From Gottfriedia sp049568075 (lineage in GTDB: Bacteria > Bacillota > Bacilli > Bacillales > Bacillaceae_G): a DNA stretch of 64,000 bases. The notes beneath the pieces are model-generated. The model was not told where the DNA came from and searched no databases. It saw only the letters and a program-made list of their open reading frames with translations. The stretch lies in NCBI GenBank assembly GCA_049568075.1, contig CP144911.1; one strand, written 5' to 3'. A program made the position numbers and the translations under genes. Numbering within the stretch: the stretch's first letter is position 1; each line of letters opens with the position of its first letter. This document shows, piece after piece, positions 43,106-53,064 of this stretch.

Positions 43106-44332
43106 CTATTTATTCACTTTCTCAACGCATAGTTTTAACACACTATTAAGTAAAACATTCGCTCCTTTAGCACAATCTTCATATGAAGTTAACTCATCTT
43201 CACGATGACTATATCCATTTACACTTGGTACAAAAATCATAGCCGTTGGGATATAGGAAGCAATGAATTGCGCATCATGTCCGGCACCGCTATACATTCG
43301 ATTTTCTTTATACCCAAGCTCTTTGCAAGCATATTCCACAGCATTTACGACTTCTTCATCAAAGTCAACTGTGTCTCGATCCCAAAGACGTGTTGATTTG
43401 ATTGGACAGCCACTTATATTTCCTGGCAGTTCTTCCACCATTCGTGTAACTTCTGCAATAACACTCGGATCCTTATGTCTCGCCTCTAAAGTAAAGGTTA
43501 CTTCTGAAGGAATGACCGTATGAATATTTGGATATGCATTTATCCGACCGATTGTGTAAACGAGATCTGAATCTAGTCTTTGTAATTGCTTTTGTAAATC
43601 TACTACCACATTAGCAGCAGTGAACATCGGATCTTTGCGCATACTGATTGGCGTCGTCCCTGCATGGTTGGATTCTCCAAATACAGAGATTTCATAGCAT
43701 ACCATTCCTAGTACACCTTCTACTACCCCGATTTCTAAGTTTTTTCGTTCCAGTACAGGTCCTTGTTCAATATGTAGTTCGATATACGCGCTAGCATCTT
43801 TTAAGCGATTTGCTTCAGAACCCTCGAAACCACTTTCATTTAGTGATTTTTCAAATGTAATTCCATTTTTATCTGTAGAAGCAATCATCTTCTTTTTATC
43901 AAATTTACCTGATAGCACTCCAGATGACATAAGAGATGGCTCAAATCTTGCCCCTTCTTCATTTGTAAAATTGACAACTGTAATTGGGTAATCTAACTCA
44001 ATCTTTTCATCTATAATTGTATAAACAGTCTCTAAAGCTGTTAGTACACCTAGTACGCCATCAAAACGTCCTCCCTTAATAACTGAGTCTAAATGGGAAC
44101 CAATTACAATTGGAGGCAAGTTTTGTTTCCCCGCTAAAGTAGCATACATATTCCCCATATCATCATGCTTTACTGTCATTCCCACTTCTTCACATAACGC
44201 TTGAAATTTCTTCCTTGCAGCAATATCTTCAGCAGATAATGCTAGTCTTGTTACCCCGTTGTTTTCCGTTTTACCATATTCACTAAACAACTCAATTAAT
44301 TTTTGAAGCCGATTAGCATTCGTCCTGATCAT
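43106..44332 (-). CDS. M20-family amidase/carbamoylase (allantoate amidohydrolase or N-carbamoyl-L-amino-acid hydrolase type)
   Basis: 408 residues. Metal ligands and family motifs: GSHLDSVIKGGRFDGVLG (His and the bridging Asp), FTNEEGARFEPSLMSSGV, ELHIEQGPVLE, the dimerisation-domain FGESNHAGTTPISMRKDP and the late SGAGHDAQFIA. It is a cytosolic dinuclear metal hydrolase that removes ureido or carbamoyl groups. Neighbours give no pathway, so whether it acts on allantoate, ureidoglycolate or carbamoyl amino acids is open. The ATG at 44332 has AAAGGAGG seven bases upstream. Single gene with its own terminator. Confidence 0.9.
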   Translation of the reverse strand: MIRTNANRLQKLIELFSEYGKTENNGVTRLALSAEDIAARKKFQALCEEVGMTVKHDDMGNMYATLAGKQNLPPIVIGSHLDSVIKGGRFDGVLGVLTALETVYTIIDEKIELDYPITVVNFTNEEGARFEPSLMSSGVLSGKFDKKKMIASTDKNGITFEKSLNESGFEGSEANRLKDASAYIELHIEQGPVLERKNLEIGVVEGVLGMVCYEISVFGESNHAGTTPISMRKDPMFTAANVVVDLQKQLQRLDSDLVYTIGRINAYPNIHTVIPSEVTFTLEARHKDPSVIAEVTRMVEELPGNISGCPIKSTRLWDRDTVDFDEEVVNAVEYACKELGYKENRMYSGAGHDAQFIASYIPTAMIFVPSVNGYSHREDELTSYEDCAKGANVLLNSVLKLCVEKVNK

Positions 44333-44551
44333 ATGAAGGCCTCCTTTAATTATTGGGCAATATCTTCAATAAAAATTGCTGCTAATTCATTTAGTGAACT
44401 AGAAATATTTAAAGTTGTTTCATTAAATAATACGATGGAAACTACTGTTATAATACTAGGAATTGCACCTTACTTATTCATTCAAAAACAAAGACAGACG
44501 CGTTCCCATTTTTGGAAACTGCATCTGTCTTTATTTTTTATAAATATATGA
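44303..44551 (+). other. Possible eroded C-terminus of a membrane protein ahead of a terminator
   Basis: The plus strand reads IAANSFSELEIFKVVSLNNT then TTVIILGIAPYLFIQKQ before the terminator at 44490. A hydrophobic end followed by a basic tail resembles the last helix of a CUT1 sugar permease. No start or ribosome site fits, and the frame overlaps the start of the amidohydrolase gene, so I treat it as a possible remnant only. Confidence 0.3.
44490..44533 (+). terminator. Orphan terminator upstream of the pullulanase gene
   Basis: AAAGACAGA...CG pairs with ...TGCATCTGTCTTT over about 16 bp with small mismatches and a T-rich tail. There is no intact plus-strand gene before it, which suggests a lost gene. 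Confidence 0.7.
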
Positions 44552-44702
44552 AGAACGAACCCTACTTTAAATCATCTGAAACTATGATAATTACCTAATC
44601 CCTAACGAAAAAAGGTCAATTATATTATTTATATGAGCACTATCTATGACTGACATTAAGTGTCCACAATTCAGAAAATTTGTATTATTTTGCTATTTTC
44701 CA

Positions 44703-44730
44703 TTGATTTGTGTTTATAAAAAGTTATAAT
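44703..44730 (+). promoter_or_regulatory. Sigma-A-type promoter of the pullulanase gene
   Basis: TTGATT (44703-44708), 16-base spacer, TATAAT (44725-44730). Confidence 0.65.
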
Positions 44731-44748
44731 TATTTTGAAAACAATTTG

Positions 44749-44762
44749 TGCAAACGTTTGCA
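44749..44762 (+). promoter_or_regulatory. LacI-family operator (MalR- or cre-like) downstream of the pullulanase promoter
   Basis: TGCAAACGTTTGCA is a perfect 14-bp palindrome with the LacI-family ACGT centre, placed 18 bases after the -10 box where a bound repressor would block transcription. GCAAACGTTTGC resembles maltose-regulator sites. Confidence 0.7.
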
Positions 44763-44848
44763 ATAAGTTGGCATTACCTACATACATATTTTTATTGCAT
44801 CTTTTGTATAAACGTTTTCCTAATTTAGATAGAGAAAGGGGTTTTTTC

Positions 44849-47800
44849 ATGAGGAGAAAACAGAGATCAATATTATCGCTTGTTACTGTATTAGGATTAG
44901 TTCTCCAGATGTTTCCGGGATTTTTTACAAATGTGAGAGCAGCAGAAACGACAGCTAGACAAGTTGTACTTGTAGGAAGTTTTCAAAAGTTATTAGGAAA
45001 TTCAGGTGATTGGGACCCATCATCACACCAGACAGAAATGGTGTATAAAGGGAATGGTCTCTATACATTTACTGGTACTTTACCGGCTGGTGAATATGAG
45101 TACAAAATCGCCATTGGTGGAAACTGGTCAGAAAATTACGGTGAAGGCGGAAACCCTGGCGGCAACAACATTAAACTAGTTCTATCCGAACAAAAGGATG
45201 TCACTTTCTACTATAATGATAACACTCATTCAATTACTGATAGCACTCATTACACTCCTATAGCAGAGGAAAAACAACCACGTCTAGTTGGAACGATCCA
45301 GCCTGCTATTAATGCAGGATCAGCTTGGAGCCCAGCAGACTCAACAGCCTTTTTTACAGATGATAATTTCAAAAATATCTATTCATTTACTACAAAAGTG
45401 CCAAGTGGTACTTACGAATACAAAATTGTACTAGGAAAAGATTGGAGCGAGTCCTACCCTTCTTCTAATCTGAAGCTAACTGTACTCTCTGAATCTACTA
45501 TTACATTTTTCTTTAATAGCCAAACAAAAGAAATGTATACAGATTATAAACCAACAGGCTCTGATGGCTTAATTGATCAGAATGCCCTTTATCACGATTC
45601 ATGGGACCAAGTATACAAAAAGCCATTTGGGGCCGTTCCAGAAAAGACACCTGTCACCTTCCGGATATCGGCTAAGAAAGGAGATTTAACAAGCGCGAGC
45701 CTTTATGTAAAGAACTATAATTCTGGTACAACAAAGGTCTTGGCTATGAAAAATGTAGGTTGGTCAAATACAAATGACAAAGGTGACCTTGAATACTGGG
45801 AAGCTACGTTTACACCAACGGACAAAGGGGTTCATGGGTATAAATTCATTGTCAGAGATCAAGATACAACGGCAGAATATGGAGAGGATACACAAGAAGG
45901 TCATACTGGAAAAGCAGTAGATAAAAATGCAAGCCTTTTCCAACTGACAGTATATGACCCTAATTATCAAACGCCAGATTGGATGAAAGAAGCTGTAGTC
46001 TATCAAATCTTCCCCGATCGCTTTTTTAACGGAAATAAGACCAATGACAATGTAAAGGATAAAGTTGGAGCTCGGGGTAATCAGCCAATCGAACATCCCG
46101 CTTCTTGGTCAAGCTTACCTGATAATCCTTATGAACAAGGAACTGGATCATATACTGGAGATGGAGAGTTTAGTAATGATTTTTATGGAGGAGACATTGT
46201 TGGAATCAAGTCAAAGCTTGATTATCTTCAATCACTAGGAGTCAATACACTCTATTTAAATCCGATTGCTCTTGCACCATCTAACCATAAATATGATGCA
46301 ACAGATTACAAATTAGTTGACCCGATGTTTGGCTCAGAAAAAGAATTTAAAGATTTCACAAAAGAATTAGCAAAACGTAATATGCACTTAATTTTGGATG
46401 GCGTTTTTAATCACGTCTCAGACGATTCAATCTATTTTGACCGTTATAACAAATATAATACAGTAGGTGCATATGAATATTGGTCTCGCATTTATGATTT
46501 AATGAATAATGAAAAATTGTCCGAGGCTACTGCCAAAGAGAAAGCAAAAAAGCAATTTATCTCCGAAGGCCAATCTTTTAGCCCGTACGGTTTTGAAAAC
46601 TGGTTCCATATTGAAAATGTTAAAGTGCCAAATGAGAAAGTAAACGGTGTTTCAACTGGAGAACATTATAAGTATGAAGGTTGGTGGGGCTATGACAGTC
46701 TCCCTGTATTTGAATCAAAAGACGGATCAAAAGTTGATCACCCTAGTGAACTTAATAATACTGCATTTGCTAACTATATCATGTATGACAAGGATTCCGT
46801 AAGCAAATCATGGATTGATCGTGGTTCTTCCGGTTGGCGTTTAGATGTAGCGAATGAAGTAGACAGCTCATTTTGGCAGGAATTTCGAAAAGAAATTAAA
46901 TCCAAGACGATGACAGGTGCAGGACAAACTCTTCAAAAAGATGAAAAACCACTTATTTTAGGAGAAATTTGGGATGATGCTTCCAAATACTTTTTAGGAG
47001 ATCAATATGACTCCGTAATGAATTATCGTTTCCGAGGTGCCATACTAGATTATTTAAAGAATGGTAATGCTGAAAATGCACAAAACTCCCTCCTTGCTGT
47101 TCAAGAGGATTATCCAAAGGAAGCTTTTTATGCTCTCATGAATCTAATGGGATCTCATGATACTGCACGAGCTATATTCCTACTAGGCAACGGGACAGAT
47201 ACTTTTAACAGAGCTGAACAGGATCCGAACTATAATTACAATGAAGGTGTGAAACGATTAAAGCTAGCCTCTATCCTTCAAATGGGTTATCCTGGTGCCC
47301 CAACCATTTATTATGGAGATGAAGCAGGTCAAACAGGTTCAAAAGATCCAGATGATCGTCGTACGTATCCATGGGGAAATGAAAACCAAGATTTGATTAA
47401 ACATTATCAAAATATTGGTCAAATTCGCAGTAAAAATTCCGATCTATTTAGTCATGGTGATCTTCACCATATTTATGCTAAAGACAATGTATTAGCTTAC
47501 GTTCGTACTAAAGGCACAAAATCAGCTCTTATCATCATCAACAGAGGGAAAACTGCACAAACTGTTGATGTTGACACCAAAAAGCTGATTGCAAACGGAA
47601 TTCGTCTAGAAGACCAATTAGATAAAAAATACGCTGCAACAGTGAAGGATGGCAAGTTAACATTGACCATACCTGCTGAATCAGGAAGAATGTTACTATC
47701 TAGTAATGACGTGAAAAATCCACAGTCAGTTAAAAATGTAATTGGTACTGTAGGCTCTAAACAAATTACGTTAAGCTGGACAGGAACTGGCACAAAATTC

Positions 47801-49267
47801 AATGTCTATCAATCTACTATTGCTGGTGGATTATGGACAAAAGTGAAAGAAACTACGAACACTTCTGTAAACATTTCAGATTTAAATAATGGTCGTACCT
47901 ACTATTTTTCTGTAACTGCTGTAGATGCTAACGGGAACGAATCTGAACCTACAGTCTCAGTTGGTCTCGTACCTCATTACGATGTTAGCAAAGCTAGCGT
48001 GACCAATATGACAGCCTTAGCTAATCAGGAACTGAATTTAGCGCTCGATTCTACTGTTAAAGCAACTTTTTACTTGCAGGGTGCAACAGAAACAGGCCCA
48101 GCTGAAGGAGTTACGGCCGAGATACAAGTAAGAATGAAAGGCCAGACTGCTTGGGAATCATACCAAACACTATATAATGGTCAGTCTCAGGAAAATCAAG
48201 CTAATGAGTTTCAAGGTAGCTTCACACCATTAGAGGCTGGCATATATGAATATCGAATGGCCTTTACACCTGATTTAGGAAATACATGGGTATACTCTGA
48301 AACAAAAGAAGTAAATTATACACGTAGCACTTTAGATACTACTCCCCCTGCTACTAAGGTCGATTTGGAGACACCAATTCAAGAATCTGGTCAGGTTAAC
48401 TTGAACTGGAAACTTACGCAGCCAGATCAGCCATATAAATCGGTCATTTATCGTGACGGTCATATACTTACTTCAGTGACTGGGGATACTACTACATTCC
48501 GTGATTATCAAGTCTCAAACGGTACAACATATAATTACCAAATCCGCGTCTTTGATCAAGCAGGGAACTATGTGGATTCAAATACTGTAACTGTCACACC
48601 AGATATAGTAATGGTACAAGTCACCTTTAAGGTGCATGCACCAAATGATACTCCATTGTCAGCACAAATGAATATACCTAACAGCTTAAATGGTTGGAAT
48701 ACAGGTGCATGGTCAATGAGCCGAAATGGTGCAGTTACACCAGATTGGGAATATACAGTTGAGCTTGAAGAAGGAACTGAAATTACTTATAAATATACGC
48801 GAGACAACACATGGGATCATGAAGGATTAGCAGACCACACACCAGCTGATCCATCTGATGATGATATCAGCTACTATGGTTATGGTGCGACTGGAACTGA
48901 TATGAAAATAGTTGTTTCAAATCAAGGTGGCAACAAAATGACTGTCCAAGATACAATTTTACGTTGGATTGATAAGCCACTTGTAGTAAGCCAAATTGAA
49001 GTGAATGGTTCAACCTTATCTCTCAAAGGGAATTCTATTAAAGGCGCTAACCTCACGATCAACGGAGAAAAAGTAACTGTCGATAATGAGATGAATTTCA
49101 ACCAATCTTTTAAACTAAACGATGGTCAAACACAAGTACCAGTACACATCGAACCAACTGATACAACCAAATCCACGATTTTTAAGGGTGATGGTGGTTC
49201 GATTAATAAAAACACTAAAAACTATGTGATTGATGTTATTAATAAAACGATTAGTGAATCCAAATAA
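44849..49267 (+). CDS. Secreted multidomain amylopullulanase / GH13 alpha-glucan hydrolase
   Basis: 1472 residues from the ATG at 44849 (AAAGGGG seven bases upstream). Signal peptide (MRRKQRSILSLVTVLGLVLQ, cleavage near VRA-AE). Two X25-type starch modules (about 38-130 and 145-232), a CBM34-like N-domain (about 245-365), then a GH13 barrel with WMKEAVVYQIFPDRFFNG, DGVFNHVSDDS, nucleophile Asp666 in GWRLDVANEVD, acid Glu706 in ILGEIWDD and Asp771 in MGSHDTAR. Fibronectin-III-like and other beta modules follow, and a C-terminal starch-binding-like domain (from LNGWNTGAWSMS). It should degrade pullulan and starch outside the cell. No cell-wall sorting signal is seen. Controlled by a LacI-family operator; no transporter gene is adjacent. 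Confidence 0.93.
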   Translation: MRRKQRSILSLVTVLGLVLQMFPGFFTNVRAAETTARQVVLVGSFQKLLGNSGDWDPSSHQTEMVYKGNGLYTFTGTLPAGEYEYKIAIGGNWSENYGEGGNPGGNNIKLVLSEQKDVTFYYNDNTHSITDSTHYTPIAEEKQPRLVGTIQPAINAGSAWSPADSTAFFTDDNFKNIYSFTTKVPSGTYEYKIVLGKDWSESYPSSNLKLTVLSESTITFFFNSQTKEMYTDYKPTGSDGLIDQNALYHDSWDQVYKKPFGAVPEKTPVTFRISAKKGDLTSASLYVKNYNSGTTKVLAMKNVGWSNTNDKGDLEYWEATFTPTDKGVHGYKFIVRDQDTTAEYGEDTQEGHTGKAVDKNASLFQLTVYDPNYQTPDWMKEAVVYQIFPDRFFNGNKTNDNVKDKVGARGNQPIEHPASWSSLPDNPYEQGTGSYTGDGEFSNDFYGGDIVGIKSKLDYLQSLGVNTLYLNPIALAPSNHKYDATDYKLVDPMFGSEKEFKDFTKELAKRNMHLILDGVFNHVSDDSIYFDRYNKYNTVGAYEYWSRIYDLMNNEKLSEATAKEKAKKQFISEGQSFSPYGFENWFHIENVKVPNEKVNGVSTGEHYKYEGWWGYDSLPVFESKDGSKVDHPSELNNTAFANYIMYDKDSVSKSWIDRGSSGWRLDVANEVDSSFWQEFRKEIKSKTMTGAGQTLQKDEKPLILGEIWDDASKYFLGDQYDSVMNYRFRGAILDYLKNGNAENAQNSLLAVQEDYPKEAFYALMNLMGSHDTARAIFLLGNGTDTFNRAEQDPNYNYNEGVKRLKLASILQMGYPGAPTIYYGDEAGQTGSKDPDDRRTYPWGNENQDLIKHYQNIGQIRSKNSDLFSHGDLHHIYAKDNVLAYVRTKGTKSALIIINRGKTAQTVDVDTKKLIANGIRLEDQLDKKYAATVKDGKLTLTIPAESGRMLLSSNDVKNPQSVKNVIGTVGSKQITLSWTGTGTKFNVYQSTIAGGLWTKVKETTNTSVNISDLNNGRTYYFSVTAVDANGNESEPTVSVGLVPHYDVSKASVTNMTALANQELNLALDSTVKATFYLQGATETGPAEGVTAEIQVRMKGQTAWESYQTLYNGQSQENQANEFQGSFTPLEAGIYEYRMAFTPDLGNTWVYSETKEVNYTRSTLDTTPPATKVDLETPIQESGQVNLNWKLTQPDQPYKSVIYRDGHILTSVTGDTTTFRDYQVSNGTTYNYQIRVFDQAGNYVDSNTVTVTPDIVMVQVTFKVHAPNDTPLSAQMNIPNSLNGWNTGAWSMSRNGAVTPDWEYTVELEEGTEITYKYTRDNTWDHEGLADHTPADPSDDDISYYGYGATGTDMKIVVSNQGGNKMTVQDTILRWIDKPLVVSQIEVNGSTLSLKGNSIKGANLTINGEKVTVDNEMNFNQSFKLNDGQTQVPVHIEPTDTTKSTIFKGDGGSINKNTKNYVIDVINKTISESK

Positions 49268-49279
49268 ATAGAATTAAGA

Positions 49280-49305
49280 AAGGTCTACCGATTTTGGTAG
49301 ACCTT
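49280..49305. terminator. Bidirectional terminator between the pullulanase and surface-protein genes
   Basis: Perfect 10-bp AAGGTCTACC/GGTAGACCTT stem, six-base loop, with A/T-rich tails on both sides. Confidence 0.88.
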
Positions 49306-49310
49306 CAATT

Positions 49311-51653
49311 TTATTTAACAGTGATCTTTCTTGGAACGGTAGTTTTGTTACCTGTTTTATCAGCAACTACATACGTTAATGTATAAGTACCTTTTTTCTT
49401 TGTATTTACAGTTCCCGTAATTTTAATCAATTTTGTTAAATCTCCGTCAACATTATCTTTTGCAGTAACGCCTGATCTTGTATTGAAACTAGACTTTAAT
49501 TTAATTGTTTTCGGTGCTGCACCATAAATGACAGGTGGAATATTATCTTTCACAGTGATTTTTCTTGGAAGTACCATTCTATTACCGGAATAATCAGTAA
49601 CCGTATATTTTAATGTATATGTTCCGATTTTCTTTGTATTTACTGTTCCTGTTACTTTGATAAGCTTTGTTAAAGATCCATCCACATTATCTTTAGCAGT
49701 TACACCTGTTATTGGATTGAAATTAGTATTGATATTAATAGTTTTGTTAACTGCACCGTAAATGACAGGTGGAATATTATCAATCACCGTGATTGTTTTT
49801 TTAGCTGTTGTTAAATTCCTAAACTTATCACTAACCGTGTATGTAAGTGTGTACGAACCTTTTTTCTTAGTATCTACAATACCTGTTACTTTAATGGATT
49901 TAGTTAATTCACCATCTACATTATCTACAGCAGATACTCCAGCCATTGAATCAAACTTTGAATTAATATTTATTTTCTTATCTGCAGTACCATGTATAAC
50001 TGGTTTAGTTGAATCGATTACAGTGATTTTTCTGATAGATGTTGTTGTATTACCTGCACTATCGGTTGCAGAGTAAACCAATTGATATTCTCCTGGTTTT
50101 TGGTTATCCACTGAACCAGATACTTGAATTTTAGAAGTTAAATCGCCATCTACATTATCTGTTACAGTAACGCCTGATTTTGAATCAAATGATGAACCGA
50201 CTTGTATAATTGTATCTCCTGCACCAGAGAATACTGGTTTAGTTGAATCGATTACAGTGATTTTTCTAATAGATGTTTCTGTATTACCTGCACTATCTGT
50301 TGCAGAGTAAACTAATTGATATTCTCCTGGTTTTTGGTTATCCACTGAACCGGTTACTTGAATTTTATCCGATAAATCGCCATCGACCTTATCTATTGCA
50401 GTAACGTCTGATTTTGGATCAAATGGTGAACCGACTTGTATAATTGCATCTTCAGCACCCGAGAATACTGGTTTTGTTTTATCAAGTGTAAACGTAATTG
50501 TTGTTGTGTTACTTTCTTCATCTTTTACTTCTAATGTGTATTTTCCTTCATTGGTAACTGTAGTAACATTTTTGAAAACCGCTCCATTTAGTAAAGCTGT
50601 GCCTTCATCAAAAGTTATCGTTACGTCTTCATTGTAAAACGCATTATTTTTAACTCCGGTTACAACTGGATCAATGAAATCTTTCTTTTTGGCGATATAA
50701 GCAGAAGAAATATAACCAGAAATTTTACCATCAATTGAAGTTACGTGGAACCAAGTAAAAACATTTTGACTAGTATATTCCTTTGTATATTTTATTTCTC
50801 CATCCCAAATAAGTGTCTTATTTAAAGGTTGGGCTACTTCTTCTGTTGATGCTGTAGTAGGCTCATCTCTTACAGGTGCTCCTTCTTTAATTACTTTTAC
50901 ATAGGAGTCTTTTTCTAACATATAAACAGACTCATGTAGCCCATCAGTTATTACATACTCCGGCATTGGAGACTTGAACTTTATATTATCGCTACTGTTT
51001 GAGTCATAAATAAAATCATCATACTCAAACGGATAATGAGCTAGTATGTTATGTTTTTGGTCTTCCCCTAAGAAGCTTTGTACTTCAAGTATATTAAACA
51101 CTTTATCTTGATAAGTCTTCCAATTCCTTGATCCATCACTACGTTTAATCGGACTGTTTACAGGTTTTAATCCGTTGTAAGCCATAACTGGAAAATACCA
51201 GTTTTCAATGATTTCTCGTCCTGCACCCTTAATTCTAGGTATACTTGATGTATTTTGAAGTTCGTACTTTGAATTTAAAATCTTTACACCTTGCTCAATA
51301 TTATAAATGATATCGCTCTTAACTCTTTCTGGATCAGGCACAGAATCAGTCACCTGCATAATACCGAATCCTTTACCATCTGAAACGGCATTACCGTTTT
51401 CATCAAACTGCTTCCATCCAGAGGATTCTTTCTCAGCCACTGCTTTCACAACCTCAGGTGGTATATTTTGACTTAATGCGGCATTCGTTAACAAACAATT
51501 TATTTGTTGAAAGTCTGGATTCACTTTCGGCTGAATTTTACCCATATCTAAACATTTAGTAGCCCAATCCATTTCTGCTGCTGATGCTTTTCCAGTAACT
51601 AATCCAACAGAAAGTGTTGTTAATAAACCTGCTTTTAATAAGATTGATTTCAA
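49311..51653 (-). CDS. Secreted lysozyme-like (SLT) protein with SH3 domain and five Ig-like (DUF5011) repeats
   Basis: 780 residues. The TTG at 51653 has GGGGAG seven bases upstream and gives a signal peptide (MKSILLKAGLLTTLSVGLVTG, cleavage near ASA-AE). Next comes a transglycosylase-like domain with the likely catalytic Glu in VVKAVAEKESSGW and GFGIMQVTD, then an SH3-like region (about 260-330, WFHVTSIDGKISGYISS), and from about 395 five tandem repeats of about 77 aa, each with PVxxG, VDGxL and GxYxLxY. The first two repeats are nearly identical, the last two also similar, a sign of recent internal duplication. It would bind and cleave peptidoglycan; the Ig stalk may present the enzyme away from the wall. 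No LPxTG or SLH motif. Confidence 0.85.
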   Translation of the reverse strand: MKSILLKAGLLTTLSVGLVTGKASAAEMDWATKCLDMGKIQPKVNPDFQQINCLLTNAALSQNIPPEVVKAVAEKESSGWKQFDENGNAVSDGKGFGIMQVTDSVPDPERVKSDIIYNIEQGVKILNSKYELQNTSSIPRIKGAGREIIENWYFPVMAYNGLKPVNSPIKRSDGSRNWKTYQDKVFNILEVQSFLGEDQKHNILAHYPFEYDDFIYDSNSSDNIKFKSPMPEYVITDGLHESVYMLEKDSYVKVIKEGAPVRDEPTTASTEEVAQPLNKTLIWDGEIKYTKEYTSQNVFTWFHVTSIDGKISGYISSAYIAKKKDFIDPVVTGVKNNAFYNEDVTITFDEGTALLNGAVFKNVTTVTNEGKYTLEVKDEESNTTTITFTLDKTKPVFSGAEDAIIQVGSPFDPKSDVTAIDKVDGDLSDKIQVTGSVDNQKPGEYQLVYSATDSAGNTETSIRKITVIDSTKPVFSGAGDTIIQVGSSFDSKSGVTVTDNVDGDLTSKIQVSGSVDNQKPGEYQLVYSATDSAGNTTTSIRKITVIDSTKPVIHGTADKKININSKFDSMAGVSAVDNVDGELTKSIKVTGIVDTKKKGSYTLTYTVSDKFRNLTTAKKTITVIDNIPPVIYGAVNKTININTNFNPITGVTAKDNVDGSLTKLIKVTGTVNTKKIGTYTLKYTVTDYSGNRMVLPRKITVKDNIPPVIYGAAPKTIKLKSSFNTRSGVTAKDNVDGDLTKLIKITGTVNTKKKGTYTLTYVVADKTGNKTTVPRKITVK

Positions 51654-51743
51654 GTCCCGACTCCCCAATCGATTTAAATAATAAACTTTTAATCTAGTGT
51701 ATCATAGATAATATTTAAAATTGTTAAACAATTAATCTAGCAA

Positions 51744-51776
51744 AAAAAATTGACTCAGATAACTGAGCCAATTTTT
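51744..51776 (-). terminator. Terminator of the amidohydrolase gene
   Basis: AAAATTG-CTCAG pairs with CTGAG-CAATTTT around ATAA; T-run on the minus strand. Confidence 0.8.
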
Positions 51777-51834
51777 CATTTTAGTTATTGTAAAAAATAA
51801 TCTTGTACAAAATACGTTTGTGAAATATATATTC

Positions 51835-52695
51835 CTATTCAATTAATCCTAAAAAGTTTTTTCCGAGTATGTATTCCTTGTCGTTATCAGGAATTAGAAG
51901 GGATTCCACCCATCTTTTTTTGTCCGAATAGTCATATTGATTAAATGTCTTCATTCCATATGGTCCGTCGCAACCAAAAAGAACTTTACGGTAACCTAAA
52001 GCCTCTACCGCTTGTTTTACAATTGACGGATTGAGATAGTCACTTGATGTATCAACATATACATTTGGTTGTTCCTTAACGTATTTCCATAGATTTCTCC
52101 AAAATGGTAGACCAGCGTGAGCATAAATTAATTTAAGTTTAGGAAAATTTTCAGGTAGATATTTATAGGAGTCAATCTCAGAAGAAAGATGAATAATCAT
52201 CGGTACACCTTTTGATTCACATAAAGCAGCAACCCTTTCAAGAGCTTTAATACGATAACCATGCATGAATGGATGAGCTTTTACCCCAATAAAACTAGGG
52301 CTTTTAAGATAGAATTCTATTTCTTCCATAACATTAGGAATCATAGGATTCACTGCTACCCAACCTAGAAAACGGTCTGGAAATCTTGCAATTGCAGTAG
52401 CCACAATATCGTTTTTCGGCTCGGTAAAAATCTTATATGTGTCACCATAAAGTTTCAAATAGCCATCTTTCACTAGACCGTTATAAATTTTGTGGCCAAT
52501 TTGAGGTGTATTAAGTATTAGAAAACGGAATAATCGTTGGATATTATACTGAATGGTACGATCCGATTCAAACATTGTTTCACTCATAGGGGGAATTAGA
52601 GCAGTCTTTGCTATATTATTTTTATCCATCCCCTCTATCATTTTTTCTAAGGTCAGCATGGATTCATCCACATGGAAATGGCAATCAATAATTAT
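51835..52695 (-). CDS. Amidohydrolase-superfamily metal-dependent hydrolase; apparent ATA start
   Basis: 286 residues if started at ATA 52695. The frame from the first ordinary start (GTG 52671) would lack the metal-binding HxH, while the codons before it give IIDCHFHVDESM, the usual first strand of this family. GGGGAG (52707-52702) lies six bases before the ATA, which stands where an ATG would be expected. Other parts: IGVKAHPFMHG, GVPMIIHLS, KLIYAHAGLPFW and VLFGCDGPYG, giving the further His and Asp ligands of Amidohydro_2 proteins (decarboxylase or lactonase type). Substrate unknown. It sits next to the polyamine-like cluster but has its own terminator. Confidence 0.75.
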   Translation of the reverse strand: MIIDCHFHVDESMLTLEKMIEGMDKNNIAKTALIPPMSETMFESDRTIQYNIQRLFRFLILNTPQIGHKIYNGLVKDGYLKLYGDTYKIFTEPKNDIVATAIARFPDRFLGWVAVNPMIPNVMEEIEFYLKSPSFIGVKAHPFMHGYRIKALERVAALCESKGVPMIIHLSSEIDSYKYLPENFPKLKLIYAHAGLPFWRNLWKYVKEQPNVYVDTSSDYLNPSIVKQAVEALGYRKVLFGCDGPYGMKTFNQYDYSDKKRWVESLLIPDNDKEYILGKNFLGLIE

Positions 52696-52986
52696 ATAAA
52701 TCTCCCCACTTCTACTCTATTATTTTCAATGTATTGCTTTATCAACTTTAAAATTATTCACTTTTTACCTATTTTTACTTGTATCAAATATATGCTTTGA
52801 ATAAAAACTTTATTAAATTATAGACTTCAGTGCAGATTCAATATTGCTTTGTAAACCAACTACTAGAAACATGAAATACGCATTTATAAATATCTAACTC
52901 TTTCAATATAAAAAAAGACTTTTTCAATACTAATCCCAGATTTGAGCCTTAGTATTTCCAAACTGAGGGTGTGGTTTTAAATCAAT

Positions 52987-53009
52987 AAGGTCCCTTTATA
53001 TGGGACCTT
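52987..53009 (-). terminator. Terminator of the MerR-type regulator gene
   Basis: Perfect AAGGTCCC/GGGACCTT stem with a seven-base loop; the minus strand is then moderately T-rich. Confidence 0.7.
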
Positions 53010-53064
53010 TACTCACATTAATCTATTCTAATATATGGCCCAAATGTGTATAGCCAGAGAAATT

